In this document: positions 53,927 to 62,294 of the stretch, one piece after another
Layout: each line of letters opens with the position of its first letter
Position numbering within the stretch: the first letter of the stretch is position 1
Assembly (NCBI RefSeq): GCF_026015295.1
Contig: NZ_JAPDUW010000001.1
Location: 1,488,001-1,552,000, forward strand
Direction: 5' to 3'
DNA length: 64,000 nucleotides
DNA from: Segatella copri
Lineage (GTDB): Bacteria; Bacteroidota; Bacteroidia; Bacteroidales; Bacteroidaceae
Translations under genes and position numbers: made by a program
Notes under the pieces: generated by a model
Database searches by the model: none
What the model was told of the DNA's origin: nothing
The model's input: only the letters and a program-made list of their open reading frames with translations

Positions 53927-53955
53927 CCTCTATATGAGGAGAGCGGTCGTTTTCG
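53927..53955 (+). terminator. Terminator of module C operon
   Basis: CGACCGCTC (53927-53935) pairs with GAGCGGTCG (53941-53949), followed by TTTTCG. It is 18 bases past the smalltalk stop. Confidence 0.82.
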
Positions 53956-53981
53956 TTCTACCGAGAATTCCGGTCATGAAG

Positions 53982-54013
53982 GGTCAAAGTCATTAAGGGT
54001 CATTATCATTTTC
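53982..54013 (+). repeat. Direct copy of the module C left arm
   Basis: GGTCAAAGTCATTAAGGGTC and the following bases match 52550-52580 with few differences. It closes module C on the right, so module C is bounded by direct repeats, and it touches the end of the DUF1232 gene. Confidence 0.78.
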
Positions 54014-54419
54014 AAACCGGTGTATCGGTGGCTGAATCCTTGAAGAGGTCATCGGCTGATGGAATCTCATCTTCATCAAACCACTTCTTCAACTTGTCCT
54101 GAGCCTTTGACTTTACATCATCTGAAACCTCACCCCAAACTTTCTTGAGCACAAACAGCAATACGGCCAGGTCATCGCCCAAACCGGCAATAGGGATGGC
54201 GTCTGGAATCACATCGAGCGGACTGATGAGATAACCCAAGGCTCCTACGATCAGAGCCTTGTCCTTCAGCGAAACCTTGTCACTCTCTAACGTATAATAG
54301 AGAATGAGCGCTGTATAAACCATCTTGGCACCGGCACGTTTGGCAACATGCGAAATCTTCTCGACAAATGCACGCTGGGTGAACTTGTCCTTATAGTCCA
54401 TAAAGTCTGGTAATGTCAT
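54012..54419 (-). CDS. DUF1232 (YkvA-like) protein
   Basis: A 135-residue protein with the DUF1232 core LKDKALIVGALGYLISPLDVIPDAIPIAGLGDDLAVLLFVLKKVW, which holds two short hydrophobic helices around the conserved SPxDxIPD motif. The family is widespread and uncharacterised, thought to be membrane-associated. An N-terminal amphipathic part (MDYKDKFTQRAFVEKISHVAKRAGAKMVYTAL) and an acidic C-terminus are present. It ends at the direct repeat of module C. A TTATAGT heptamer array precedes the start. Confidence 0.88.
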   Translation of the reverse strand: MTLPDFMDYKDKFTQRAFVEKISHVAKRAGAKMVYTALILYYTLESDKVSLKDKALIVGALGYLISPLDVIPDAIPIAGLGDDLAVLLFVLKKVWGEVSDDVKSKAQDKLKKWFDEDEIPSADDLFKDSATDTPV

Positions 54420-54424
54420 ACTAC

Positions 54425-54465
54425 TTATAGTTTATAGTTTATAGTTTATTATTTATAGTTTACAG
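54425..54465. repeat. TTATAGT heptamer array
   Basis: Four to five near-perfect TTATAGT heptamers fill the gap between the DUF1232 gene and the next gene upstream. Confidence 0.75.
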
Positions 54466-54903
54466 TTACGACCGCTTCTCGTAGAAGAGGACTGCCTTGA
54501 TGTAGGTCTCCATCTTAGGCTCCTTATGATGGTTCACGCGATAGGCGATGATCATCTGGAGAAGTGCCTTGACAAAACACGCCAGCAGCAGACCGATGAT
54601 GACGGCTATGACCGTGGCGAGCATCTTGCCGTTGTCGTAGACGGGTGACTTATCCGGGAAACAGGACAGCACCAGTACGGGGAGGACGGTGATGAAACCG
54701 CCGATGGTGAGCTGGCTGCGCTTGGAACCACCCATGTCGAGTATCGACTGCTTATCGAAAAGATAATCATCCAGCTCCATACGGGTAATGCCGTAGTTCT
54801 CAAACTTTGGGAAATCGGGCTCATTGCCATATTTCGCTATCTTGCCCGTTACCTTATGTTCGAAATCATCTAATATCTGCTTTTCCGGTTCTCTGAGTTT
54901 CAT
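54466..54903 (-). CDS. Predicted two-helix membrane protein, function unknown
   Basis: A 145-residue protein: a charged N-terminal region (about 1-65) is followed by two membrane helices (GGFITVLPVLVLSC and LATVIAVIIGLLLACFVKALLQMIIAYRV) and a basic tail. I do not recognise the family. It lies upstream of the DUF1232 gene on the same strand, separated by the heptamer array, and downstream of the RNase P RNA gene. Confidence 0.75.
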   Translation of the reverse strand: MKLREPEKQILDDFEHKVTGKIAKYGNEPDFPKFENYGITRMELDDYLFDKQSILDMGGSKRSQLTIGGFITVLPVLVLSCFPDKSPVYDNGKMLATVIAVIIGLLLACFVKALLQMIIAYRVNHHKEPKMETYIKAVLFYEKRS

Positions 54904-54986
54904 AATCTTGCTAGTTTTTAAAATCGTTTAAAAATGAATGCATCTTATACCTTATTATATATAAAGGCTGCGATGCTGAAAAAAAG

Positions 54987-55419
54987 AAAGCAGTGCCCCT
55001 GTAAGCCGAGTTCTGTGTTCCTATATCAGATATGCTGTTATGCTGTGTTCATACCAGATATAAGAACGTCTGTCATTTATCTAGTCCCAAAGTCACCCTT
55101 GGGCTCAAGCACTCTACCCTCCACAGCAGCCCTAAGGCAATCGGACGAGCCGCCCTCAATCTGCGGTATACATGAGCTTACAGCTCCCAGATGGCACAGC
55201 CTGGCGATCACCCGCCAGCTGGTGGTCTCTTACACCACCTTCTCACCCTTACTCTCACCACCCCAGACTGGACAAACGGGATAAGTGAAAGCGGTTATTT
55301 TCTTCTACCGACACCTACTGTCACCAATAGCTTCTAGTTTCGGAAGTGGGATGCTCTATGCTGCCCGGACTTTCCTCTCGCACCTGAAAGATGCCAGCGA
55401 CAGACCGGAGCACTGCTTT
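54987..55419 (-). ncRNA. rnpB: RNase P RNA (bacterial class A type)
   Basis: Read on the minus strand, P1 is formed by AAAGCAGTGC at the 5' end and GCACTGCTTT at the 3' end. The conserved GAGAGGAAAGTCCGGGC (CR-I) and ACAGAACTCGGCTTACAG (CR-V) are both present at the right ends, giving about 433 nt. It is the catalytic RNA that matures tRNA 5' ends. A T-run follows the 3' end on the minus strand and a -7 box (55427-55434) precedes the 5' end. Open frames across it are not genes. Confidence 0.97.
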
Positions 55420-55426
55420 CGACATG

Positions 55427-55434
55427 CAAAAGTA
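55427..55434 (-). promoter_or_regulatory. -7 box of rnpB promoter
   Basis: Minus-strand TACTTTTG ending 8 bases before the mature 5' end. Confidence 0.7.
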
Positions 55435-55733
55435 CAAAAAACTTTTGATACTATCGCACGATTCCTCACTTTTTTATGCATCATTAGTTATTCGCAAGGC
55501 TATTTTTCACTCTTTTCCCCGGTTAAACCGAGTTTCTGAGTCCCTATCGTTTAACAGATATTTACCAATCAGCAGAAGATAGTTTCGTATACAAAACTAA
55601 GATTTTCGTGCTTACATTCAAATATTTGTGAATTTAGGGCATTTCTTGTTTAATAGCCGTTAAAGTGTTAATTTGAAATGTTAAAACGGAATAAATTTAT
55701 GCAGAGAATGAAGCGTATCTCAAAAAATGACCC

Positions 55734-55741
55734 TATATTTG
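55734..55741 (+). promoter_or_regulatory. -7 box of htrA promoter
   Basis: TATATTTG followed by C, about 100 bases upstream of the start at 55843; no clear -33. Confidence 0.55.
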
Positions 55742-55842
55742 CAACCGGAAAACAGAGCGGTGCATGACAAGCTAACTTTGGCATGATATTAGCTGCTACA
55801 GTTCCAAGGAAAAGAAAAGTAAACAATAAAAAAATAAGAGAC

Positions 55843-57312
55843 ATGAAAAAATTAAGTAATTATGTTGTGGCTGTGCTCTGCGTTGGTTCGCTCGCATTTT
55901 CAGCCGGTGCTTTCATGAAAGTAAATGCTACACCTGCAGTTACCGCTGCGCCAGCAGGTCAGCCTGTAGACTTAACCTATGCTGCCGAGAAGGCGCTGCC
56001 TGCAGTAGTACATATTAAATACGTACAGAACTCGAAGGTGAAGACGGTAGATGTGCAGGACGACCCATTCGGAGGATTCTTCGACCCGTTCGGCTTCTTC
56101 GGCAACCCGGGACAGGGCAACGGAGGCACACGCAAGCAGAAAGTGCAGACTCCGAAGAGAGAGGCTACCGGTTCGGGTGTCATCATCAGTCAGGACGGTT
56201 ACATCGTTACCAACAACCACGTGGTAGAAGGTGCTGACGAGCTGACCGTAACGCTGAACGACAACCGTGAATTCTCGGCTCGCATCATCGGAACCGACAA
56301 GACTACCGACCTCGCCCTCATCAAGGTAGACGGCAAGAACCTGCCTACCCTGCCTATCGCCGACAGCGACAAGGTGAAGGTGGGTGAATGGGTCATCGCC
56401 GTGGGCAACCCATTCGGACTGAACAATACGGTTACAGCCGGCATTATCTCTGCCAAGGCACGTTCACTCGGTGCCAACGGTGTAGAGAGTTTCATCCAGA
56501 CCGATGCTGCCATCAACGCAGGTAACTCGGGCGGTGCACTCGTCAACACCCAGGGCGAACTGGTAGGCATCAACGCCATGCTCTATTCACAGACCGGTTC
56601 TTACTCCGGCTACGGTTTCGCCATCCCTACCTCTATCATGAACAAGGTGGTAGACGACCTGAAGAAATACGGCAGCGTACAGCGCGTGATGCTGAGCATA
56701 CAGGGAAGCGATGTGCTGAACTATATCAACGCCCAGAAGGAGAACGGCAAGGATGTGAACCTGGGAACCAACGAGGGTGTTTACATTGCCAAGGTTGATG
56801 AAGACGGCAACGGTGCTGAGGCAGGACTGAAGGAAGGTGACGTGATTACCAAGGTTGACGGCAAGAAGGTGACCAAGATGGCTGAGCTGCAGGAAATCCT
56901 GAACGGCAAGCGCCCTGGCGACAAGATGAGCATCACCTACCTGCGCAACAAGAAGGCAAGCACCAAGACCATCACGCTGAAGAATGCCCAGGGTAATACT
57001 TCGGTTATCAAGAGTGCCGACCTCGACGTGCTCGGTGGCAGCTTCCGCCCTATTACAGAGAGCCAGAAGAACCAGCTCAACATCAAGTATGGTGTAGAGG
57101 TAATGAAGGTGAACAGCGGCGCCCTGAAGGATGGTGGCATTTCACGCGGTTTCATCATCCAGCGCATCAACGACAACAACATCAATACGATTGATGACCT
57201 GCAGAAGGCTGTAAAGAGTGCTTCTACCAGCAAGGACCCAGTGCTCTACATCCAGGGTATATGGCCAACAGGCAAGAAGGCTTACTTCGCTGTTCCGCTG
57301 CAGAAAGACTAA
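55843..57312 (+). CDS. HtrA/DegP-family periplasmic serine protease with two PDZ domains
   Basis: ATG 55843 gives a proper signal peptide (KKLSNYVVAVLCVGSLAFSAGAF); the frame open to 55783 is rejected. The 489-residue protein has a trypsin-like domain with catalytic triad H126 (TNNHVV), D156 (TTDLALIKVD) and S229 (GNSGGAL), then two PDZ domains (about 265-370 and 385-485). A Gly/Phe-rich loop DPFGGFFDPFGFFGNPGQGNGG lies before the active site. It handles misfolded envelope proteins. Monocistronic, between rnpB and rpoD. Confidence 0.95.
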   Translation: MKKLSNYVVAVLCVGSLAFSAGAFMKVNATPAVTAAPAGQPVDLTYAAEKALPAVVHIKYVQNSKVKTVDVQDDPFGGFFDPFGFFGNPGQGNGGTRKQKVQTPKREATGSGVIISQDGYIVTNNHVVEGADELTVTLNDNREFSARIIGTDKTTDLALIKVDGKNLPTLPIADSDKVKVGEWVIAVGNPFGLNNTVTAGIISAKARSLGANGVESFIQTDAAINAGNSGGALVNTQGELVGINAMLYSQTGSYSGYGFAIPTSIMNKVVDDLKKYGSVQRVMLSIQGSDVLNYINAQKENGKDVNLGTNEGVYIAKVDEDGNGAEAGLKEGDVITKVDGKKVTKMAELQEILNGKRPGDKMSITYLRNKKASTKTITLKNAQGNTSVIKSADLDVLGGSFRPITESQKNQLNIKYGVEVMKVNSGALKDGGISRGFIIQRINDNNINTIDDLQKAVKSASTSKDPVLYIQGIWPTGKKAYFAVPLQKD

Positions 57313-57441
57313 GGGTAAGAGTTTTAAGAGAAACGTCTCATGATTGAGTAGTGAAAAGGCTTTTTTACTGCCAAAAAACTCAAGAAACAGACAAAAAACA
57401 ATAAAATAGTAGGTATTTCTGAAAAATATCTACTATTTTTT

Positions 57442-57471
57442 TTGGTATTTAAACAAAAAAGTGTATTTTTG
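57442..57471 (+). promoter_or_regulatory. Sigma-ABfr promoter of rpoD
   Basis: TTG (57442-57444), 19-bp spacer, TATTTTTG (57464-57471); excludes the upstream in-frame start at 57461. Confidence 0.8.
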
Positions 57472-57496
57472 CAACTACTTAAAATTTGATGCCAGC

Positions 57497-58360
57497 ATGA
57501 GACAATTAAAAATTACTCAGTCAATTACGAATCGCGCAAGCGCATCGTTGGAAAAATATCTTCAAGATATTGCTCATGAGGAGCTGCTCTCTACAGATGA
57601 AGAGGTGGAGCTCGCTCAGCGTATAAGAAAAGGTGACCGTAGGGCATTGGAGAGATTAACAAAAGCCAATCTCCGTTTCGTGGTGTCTGTTGCAAAACAA
57701 TACCAGAACCAGGGGCTCAGCTTGCCTGATCTTATCAACGAAGGAAATGTGGGGCTTATCAAAGCCGCACAGAAGTTTGATGAAACCCGAGGGTTTAAGT
57801 TTATCTCTTACGCCGTATGGTGGATTCGCCAGAGCATTCTGCAGGCCATAGCCGAGCAGAGCAGACTTGTGCGCCTTCCGCTCAACCAGGTGGGAAGCGT
57901 TAACAAGATAAACAGAGAGATGAGTAAGTTCGAACAGGAATTTGAACGCAAACCGAGTGTAGACGAAATAGCTGACCGCATAGACTTGCCGGAAGACAAG
58001 ATAGAGGACGCCATGAAGGCTACATCGACAAGTCGCCACCTGAGCGTGGATGCTCCTTTTTCTGATGATGAAGATGGCAGCATGCTCGACCTGATGGCCA
58101 ATTCGGATGATCCGACCGACAATGAACTGCTGACAGAGTCGCTGAGAGCAGAAATAGAAAGACTGCTCAAGACGCTGCCGGACAAAGACCAGAAAATCAT
58201 TGCTGCCTTCTATGGCATAGGAACACCGGAACTGACGCTCGAAGAAATCGGAACCAAGTATCATCTCACCAGGGAAAGAGTACGCCAGATCAAGGAAAAA
58301 ACGATCAGGCGACTCCGGAACAAAACGACAGATAAACTGCTGAAGTCCTATCTGGGATAA
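57497..58360 (+). CDS. rpoD: Primary sigma factor RpoD/SigA (sigma-ABfr type)
   Basis: A 287-residue sigma-70 protein, short because it lacks most of region 1.1 and the non-conserved region, as in Bacteroidetes. Region 2 is intact (ANLRFVVSVAKQYQNQGLSLPDLINEGNVGLIKAAQKFDETRGFKFISYAVWWIRQSILQAI). Region 3 follows, and region 4 ends LTLEEIGTKYHLTRERVRQIKEKTIRRLRNK, with the -35-type helix-turn-helix. It is expected to recognise TTTG-N19-21-TAnnTTTG promoters, which abound in this window. It starts at ATG 57497; upstream in-frame codons lie inside its promoter. Confidence 0.97.
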   Translation: MRQLKITQSITNRASASLEKYLQDIAHEELLSTDEEVELAQRIRKGDRRALERLTKANLRFVVSVAKQYQNQGLSLPDLINEGNVGLIKAAQKFDETRGFKFISYAVWWIRQSILQAIAEQSRLVRLPLNQVGSVNKINREMSKFEQEFERKPSVDEIADRIDLPEDKIEDAMKATSTSRHLSVDAPFSDDEDGSMLDLMANSDDPTDNELLTESLRAEIERLLKTLPDKDQKIIAAFYGIGTPELTLEEIGTKYHLTRERVRQIKEKTIRRLRNKTTDKLLKSYLG

Positions 58361-58421
58361 GGAAAGATCCTGCATGACTGATGGGGCAGACAGCACAAAA
58401 CAAAATAAGACAGAAAAAGAA

Positions 58422-58955
58422 ATGAAAATTACAAAAATTGCATTAGCATCTATTGCATTAGCATGTTTCAGCTCGCTCTCTGCATCAGCCAAGAACGAAG
58501 TTAAGACTGCATACATCTTTGGATTTGCCTCGTCGTTTAATGACTCTACAGTCTATTTCACAGACGTTCAGAAGGTTGATTCTGCCTATTTCACCCGCAA
58601 GAACAAGTTTCTGGTTAGCCGCGAGAACTATTCATACCAGTTGCGCGACTATCTGGAGCAGAAAGGTGCCGGCAACCGCACGTGTATCGTGATGTTTGAC
58701 TTCAACCAGAAGAAGGCTGAAAAGAAATGGAACAAGCTCTATGCAAGATACATTCAGAAGCCAAAGGCTAAGAAGGCAAAGAACGGACAGCAGATGAACG
58801 ATGCGCCTAGCCCTTATCAGGTAAAGACCATCAACTCTACAGATTTTCATTTTTCATCTGTTCAGCCTAACGATGAAGAGGTTGAAGAGGTAAAAGTGAA
58901 GAAGGCTAAGAAAGCCAAGAAAGAAAAGCGCAGAAAAGGCGCTAAAACTGAATAA
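58422..58955 (+). CDS. Secreted protein of unknown function with Lys-rich tail
   Basis: ATG 58422 is preferred, giving a signal peptide (MKITKIALASIALACFSSLSASA). The 177-residue product has an alpha/beta body (VKTAYIFGFASSFNDSTVYFTDVQKVDSAYF, FLVSRENYSYQLRDYLEQKGAGNRTCIVMFDF) and a strongly basic tail (VKVKKAKKAKKEKRRKGAK). I do not recognise a named family, but similar small proteins sit downstream of rpoD in other Prevotella. It follows rpoD by 61 bases and ends at the terminator 59007-59048. Confidence 0.75.
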   Translation: MKITKIALASIALACFSSLSASAKNEVKTAYIFGFASSFNDSTVYFTDVQKVDSAYFTRKNKFLVSRENYSYQLRDYLEQKGAGNRTCIVMFDFNQKKAEKKWNKLYARYIQKPKAKKAKNGQQMNDAPSPYQVKTINSTDFHFSSVQPNDEEVEEVKVKKAKKAKKEKRRKGAKTE

Positions 58956-59006
58956 GAATTCAAACGTTCCTTACTTCGCAAAGTAATGAGGAGAACATTA
59001 AATTAA

Positions 59007-59048
59007 GAAGCCATTCCCGTTTTCTGCCGGGAATGGCTTCACTTTTTA
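59007..59048. terminator. Bidirectional terminator
   Basis: GAAGCCATTCCCG (59007-59019) pairs with CGGGAATGGCTTC (59028-59040), followed by ACTTTTTAT. It lies between the convergent secreted-protein and DPP-IV genes. Confidence 0.88.
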
Positions 59049-59062
59049 TATCATATCATTTT

Positions 59063-61252
59063 CTACTTCAAATTCTGCTTGAACCAGTTAGCTATCTGGC
59101 GAAGCAGATGGTTACGGGTATTGCCACCCGAAATGCCATGATTACGGTTCGTGTACCACAGGGTCTTGAAGTCCTTGTCTGCCTGAACCAACGCCTCAGC
59201 ATATTCGAAGGTATTCTGCGGATGAACATTGTCATCTGCCAATCCGTGACAGATAAGCAACGCACCATGCTGCTGCTTTACTCGCTCGATAGGGTTCACC
59301 TTGTAACCCTCTTCGTTCTCCTTAGGAGTGCGCATGTAGCGCTCAGTATAAACCGAATCATAGAAGCGGTAGCAGGTAGGAGGAGCCACAGCCACACCTG
59401 CCTTGAACACAGGACGGCCCTCGCTCATACTCATCAGCGTATTGAAACCACCATAGCTCCAGCCCCAAATGCCGATATTATCCTTGTCTACATAAGGCAG
59501 AGAACCCATGTAGAGAGCAGTCTCAACCTGATCTTTCGACTCTAAATCGCCCAGACGGAGATAAGTAGACTTCTCAAACTCAGCACCTCTACCGCCTGTT
59601 CCACGACCATCTACGCAGGCAATGATGAAACCTTCCTGAGCAAGATAATAATCGAAAGCACCGCCATTGCCCATACTGCCCGTGCTCCATGAATCGAGCA
59701 CCTGCTGGTTGCCCGGACCGGAATACTGGAAGAGGATGACAGGATACTTCTTGCTGGCGTCGAAATCTACAGGCTTCACCATCCAGCCGTCCAGTTTCAC
59801 ACCTTCGGAAGTGGTGAAAGAGAAAGTCTCGCGCTTGCCCCAATTATACTTCCGGGTCTTTTCGAGCAGCTGCTTGTTGTCTTCCAATGTCTTGATAAGC
59901 TTGCCCTTGTTGCTGCGTACGGTGAAGACATAAGGATGGCTGTAGCTGCTCCAGGTATTGACGAAATAGCGGTAATCGCCCGAGAAGTAAGCCGAGTTGG
60001 AACCAGCCGCATCGGTAAGGCGCTCCACCTTTCCGTTCTTATGAGCCACGTAAACCTGGCGGTCGTGCGCATTGAGTTTGGCAGCCTGGAAATAAACATC
60101 GCCCGTCTTCTCATCCATTCCGTAGATAGAGGTAACATCATAGTTGCCCTTCTCTACCTGGCGCAGGAGTTTGCCGTTCATATCATAGAGATAGAGATGC
60201 ATGAAGCCGTCGCGGTCGCTAGGCAGCAGGATGTTCTTCTTGCCCACGATGCTGTTTTCAATCACCTCTTCCTTTACAAACTTAGGCACACTCTCCTTGA
60301 TGAGCATTCTGCTCTTGCCAGTGAAAGGATTGACTGCATAGAGGCGCATGTCGTCCTGATGGCGGTTCATCGTATAGACAATCAGACTGTTGGCGTCTGG
60401 CGATGTCTTGATGCGTGGATAATAGCCGTCGGAATCTACAGGCACATCGAGCGCCACGGTCTTGCCGTTCTTCATATCATAGCTCCAGAGGCTCACCTTA
60501 GAGTTGTCCTGTCCTGCCTTAGGATATTTATAGGAATATTCTCCCGGATAGTCGTGATACTCGCTATGGGTAGGATGAGAACCTTCGAACATCTGCAGAG
60601 AATAAGTCTTTACGTGCGATTCGTCGAAGCGTATCCATCCGATGGCAGTTCCATCCGCATTCCATGCAAAGGCGCGGTTGAAGCTGAACTCCTCTTCGTA
60701 AACCCAATCAGGAATACCATTGATTACCTCATTGAACTTACCGTCGCGGGTAATCTGGGTTTCCTTATCTCCATCGGTAACAAAGAGATTGTTATCCTTT
60801 ACGAAGGCGATGTGGCGTGAATCAGGCGACCAGGTAGCCACCTGCTGGTTAACGCCCTGGGAAAGTTTCTTCAAACTCTTCTTAGCAATATCGTATACGA
60901 AATACTCTGCCTTGAACGAGCGGCGGTAGATAGCCTCGCGATGGGTCATGATAAGCAATTTCTTGCCATCAGGACTGATTACATAACCCTCAATCTGTTC
61001 GAAGGGAGCCTTGACTGCGTTCACATCGAAGAGGATGCTCATCTGCTTGCCCGTCTTGAACGAATAACTGATAACCTGCTTGCCATCATTGCTGATAGAA
61101 GCGTACAAATCGGTGCCATCAATAGGGTTAATACCGGTAACATAAGAGGCAGCAAACTCGCCGGAGGTAATGGCCTTCAGGTCGAGTTTATCTGCAGCTT
61201 GCATTGCTGAAACCATCATGACAGTTGCAATAAAAACTGGAAATCTTTTCAT
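59063..61252 (-). CDS. Dipeptidyl peptidase IV (S9 family)
   Basis: A 729-residue exported peptidase. A signal peptide (residues 1-19) is followed by an N-terminal eight-bladed beta-propeller with DPP-IV-type segments (NLFVTDGDKETQITRDGKFNEVINGIPDWVYEEEF holds the EE pair that binds the substrate N-terminus). The C-terminal alpha/beta-hydrolase domain has nucleophile Ser599 in GWSYGG, Asp in GLADDNVHPQ and His in RNHGI. It removes Xaa-Pro dipeptides in the periplasm, important for peptide use in Prevotella. It is followed 3 bases later on the same strand side by the GldB-like gene upstream in transcription. Confidence 0.94.
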   Translation of the reverse strand: MKRFPVFIATVMMVSAMQAADKLDLKAITSGEFAASYVTGINPIDGTDLYASISNDGKQVISYSFKTGKQMSILFDVNAVKAPFEQIEGYVISPDGKKLLIMTHREAIYRRSFKAEYFVYDIAKKSLKKLSQGVNQQVATWSPDSRHIAFVKDNNLFVTDGDKETQITRDGKFNEVINGIPDWVYEEEFSFNRAFAWNADGTAIGWIRFDESHVKTYSLQMFEGSHPTHSEYHDYPGEYSYKYPKAGQDNSKVSLWSYDMKNGKTVALDVPVDSDGYYPRIKTSPDANSLIVYTMNRHQDDMRLYAVNPFTGKSRMLIKESVPKFVKEEVIENSIVGKKNILLPSDRDGFMHLYLYDMNGKLLRQVEKGNYDVTSIYGMDEKTGDVYFQAAKLNAHDRQVYVAHKNGKVERLTDAAGSNSAYFSGDYRYFVNTWSSYSHPYVFTVRSNKGKLIKTLEDNKQLLEKTRKYNWGKRETFSFTTSEGVKLDGWMVKPVDFDASKKYPVILFQYSGPGNQQVLDSWSTGSMGNGGAFDYYLAQEGFIIACVDGRGTGGRGAEFEKSTYLRLGDLESKDQVETALYMGSLPYVDKDNIGIWGWSYGGFNTLMSMSEGRPVFKAGVAVAPPTCYRFYDSVYTERYMRTPKENEEGYKVNPIERVKQQHGALLICHGLADDNVHPQNTFEYAEALVQADKDFKTLWYTNRNHGISGGNTRNHLLRQIANWFKQNLK

Positions 61253-61255
61253 GTG

Positions 61256-62074
61256 TTAATCTTTATGTAATGCCTCAATAGGCGAATAATCTTCGTCCTT
61301 GAGCAGTTGTTCTACTGTTACTTTAGGGTTGCGCTTTACATAAGCGCAGATTGTCTTCACATACTTGGTCTTGAAAATCTCCTTGCCCATCGCCTTATTG
61401 ACAGCCCACATAATCTTGCCCATGTGCAGATCGCGGTCGAGCTGCGGACGGGTGTCGAACTGATCCATCGGATAGATGCTCAGCAGATAGAAAGTAAGGC
61501 AATCTGGCACAATATACTGGCGCGACATGGTGCTGCGCTGCTGCGGTGTATAGAATTTCTTGTAGAGCGGATAGTTTTCGCCCATGTATTTATCGAGCGA
61601 AATTCCTACTGAGTGCTGTCCTACTACGATGCTCTGGTCGAGAGCGCCAATCTGGGCATAGAAACAAGGCTGCTGGAGCTCCGGAATCCAACTGTTCAGA
61701 CGTGAGAAGGCAGATTTCAGCTGCTCGTTGATGTCTTCCATATTGGCAAATTCTGCCTCAGCATCGGCAATAAGTGACTGCAGGGTAGAATCCTGATAGA
61801 ACATGAGGAAACGGTTGCTGATATTGGCGTCGGTAATGGTGCCAAGCTGGAGCATTTTCTCTATCAGCGTACGGGTTTCTATCGGGTAATCGGTGTTCAT
61901 CTGCTGCAGGGCTGAGAAATCACCGGTAGTAAGATATCTGCTTTCCAATCGGTCGTAACGCTGTACTGACAGGGGCACAGCCTCTCCTTCCTCGTTCGGC
62001 TTGAACTTAAACTCGCAGGCCGAACTGAGAAGCACGATTGCTAATATGACTATATAATTAAAAAACCTTTTCAC
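61256..62074 (-). CDS. GldB-like lipoprotein
   Basis: A 272-residue lipoprotein (lipobox LLSSAC, cysteine near residue 20). Motifs QSIVVGQHSVGISLDKYMGENYPLYKKFY and MGKIMWAVNKAMGKEIFKTKYVKTICAYVKRNPKVTVEQLLKDEDY follow the pattern of GldB-related proteins of Bacteroidetes, which in gliding species belong to the motility/secretion apparatus; Prevotella does not glide, so another envelope role is likely. It ends 3 bases before the DPP-IV start, indicating an operon. Confidence 0.75.
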   Translation of the reverse strand: MKRFFNYIVILAIVLLSSACEFKFKPNEEGEAVPLSVQRYDRLESRYLTTGDFSALQQMNTDYPIETRTLIEKMLQLGTITDANISNRFLMFYQDSTLQSLIADAEAEFANMEDINEQLKSAFSRLNSWIPELQQPCFYAQIGALDQSIVVGQHSVGISLDKYMGENYPLYKKFYTPQQRSTMSRQYIVPDCLTFYLLSIYPMDQFDTRPQLDRDLHMGKIMWAVNKAMGKEIFKTKYVKTICAYVKRNPKVTVEQLLKDEDYSPIEALHKD

Positions 62075-62294
62075 GATAATTTACAAATCTTCGAGTTACG
62101 ACTGCAAAAATACTAAAAATTATTTAAATTACCAAGCTTTTTTGCTAAAAAATCATACGCATTCGCAAAAAAAATGGGTTTTTCTCTTAAATTTGTTTGC
62201 AAAATAGCCAGCAATGAGCAAAACGTAAGGCTTTTTTGCTCATTACTGGCTATTTGCGCAGTTTTTCTGCTTATCAGATGATAAAAGAAACTGC

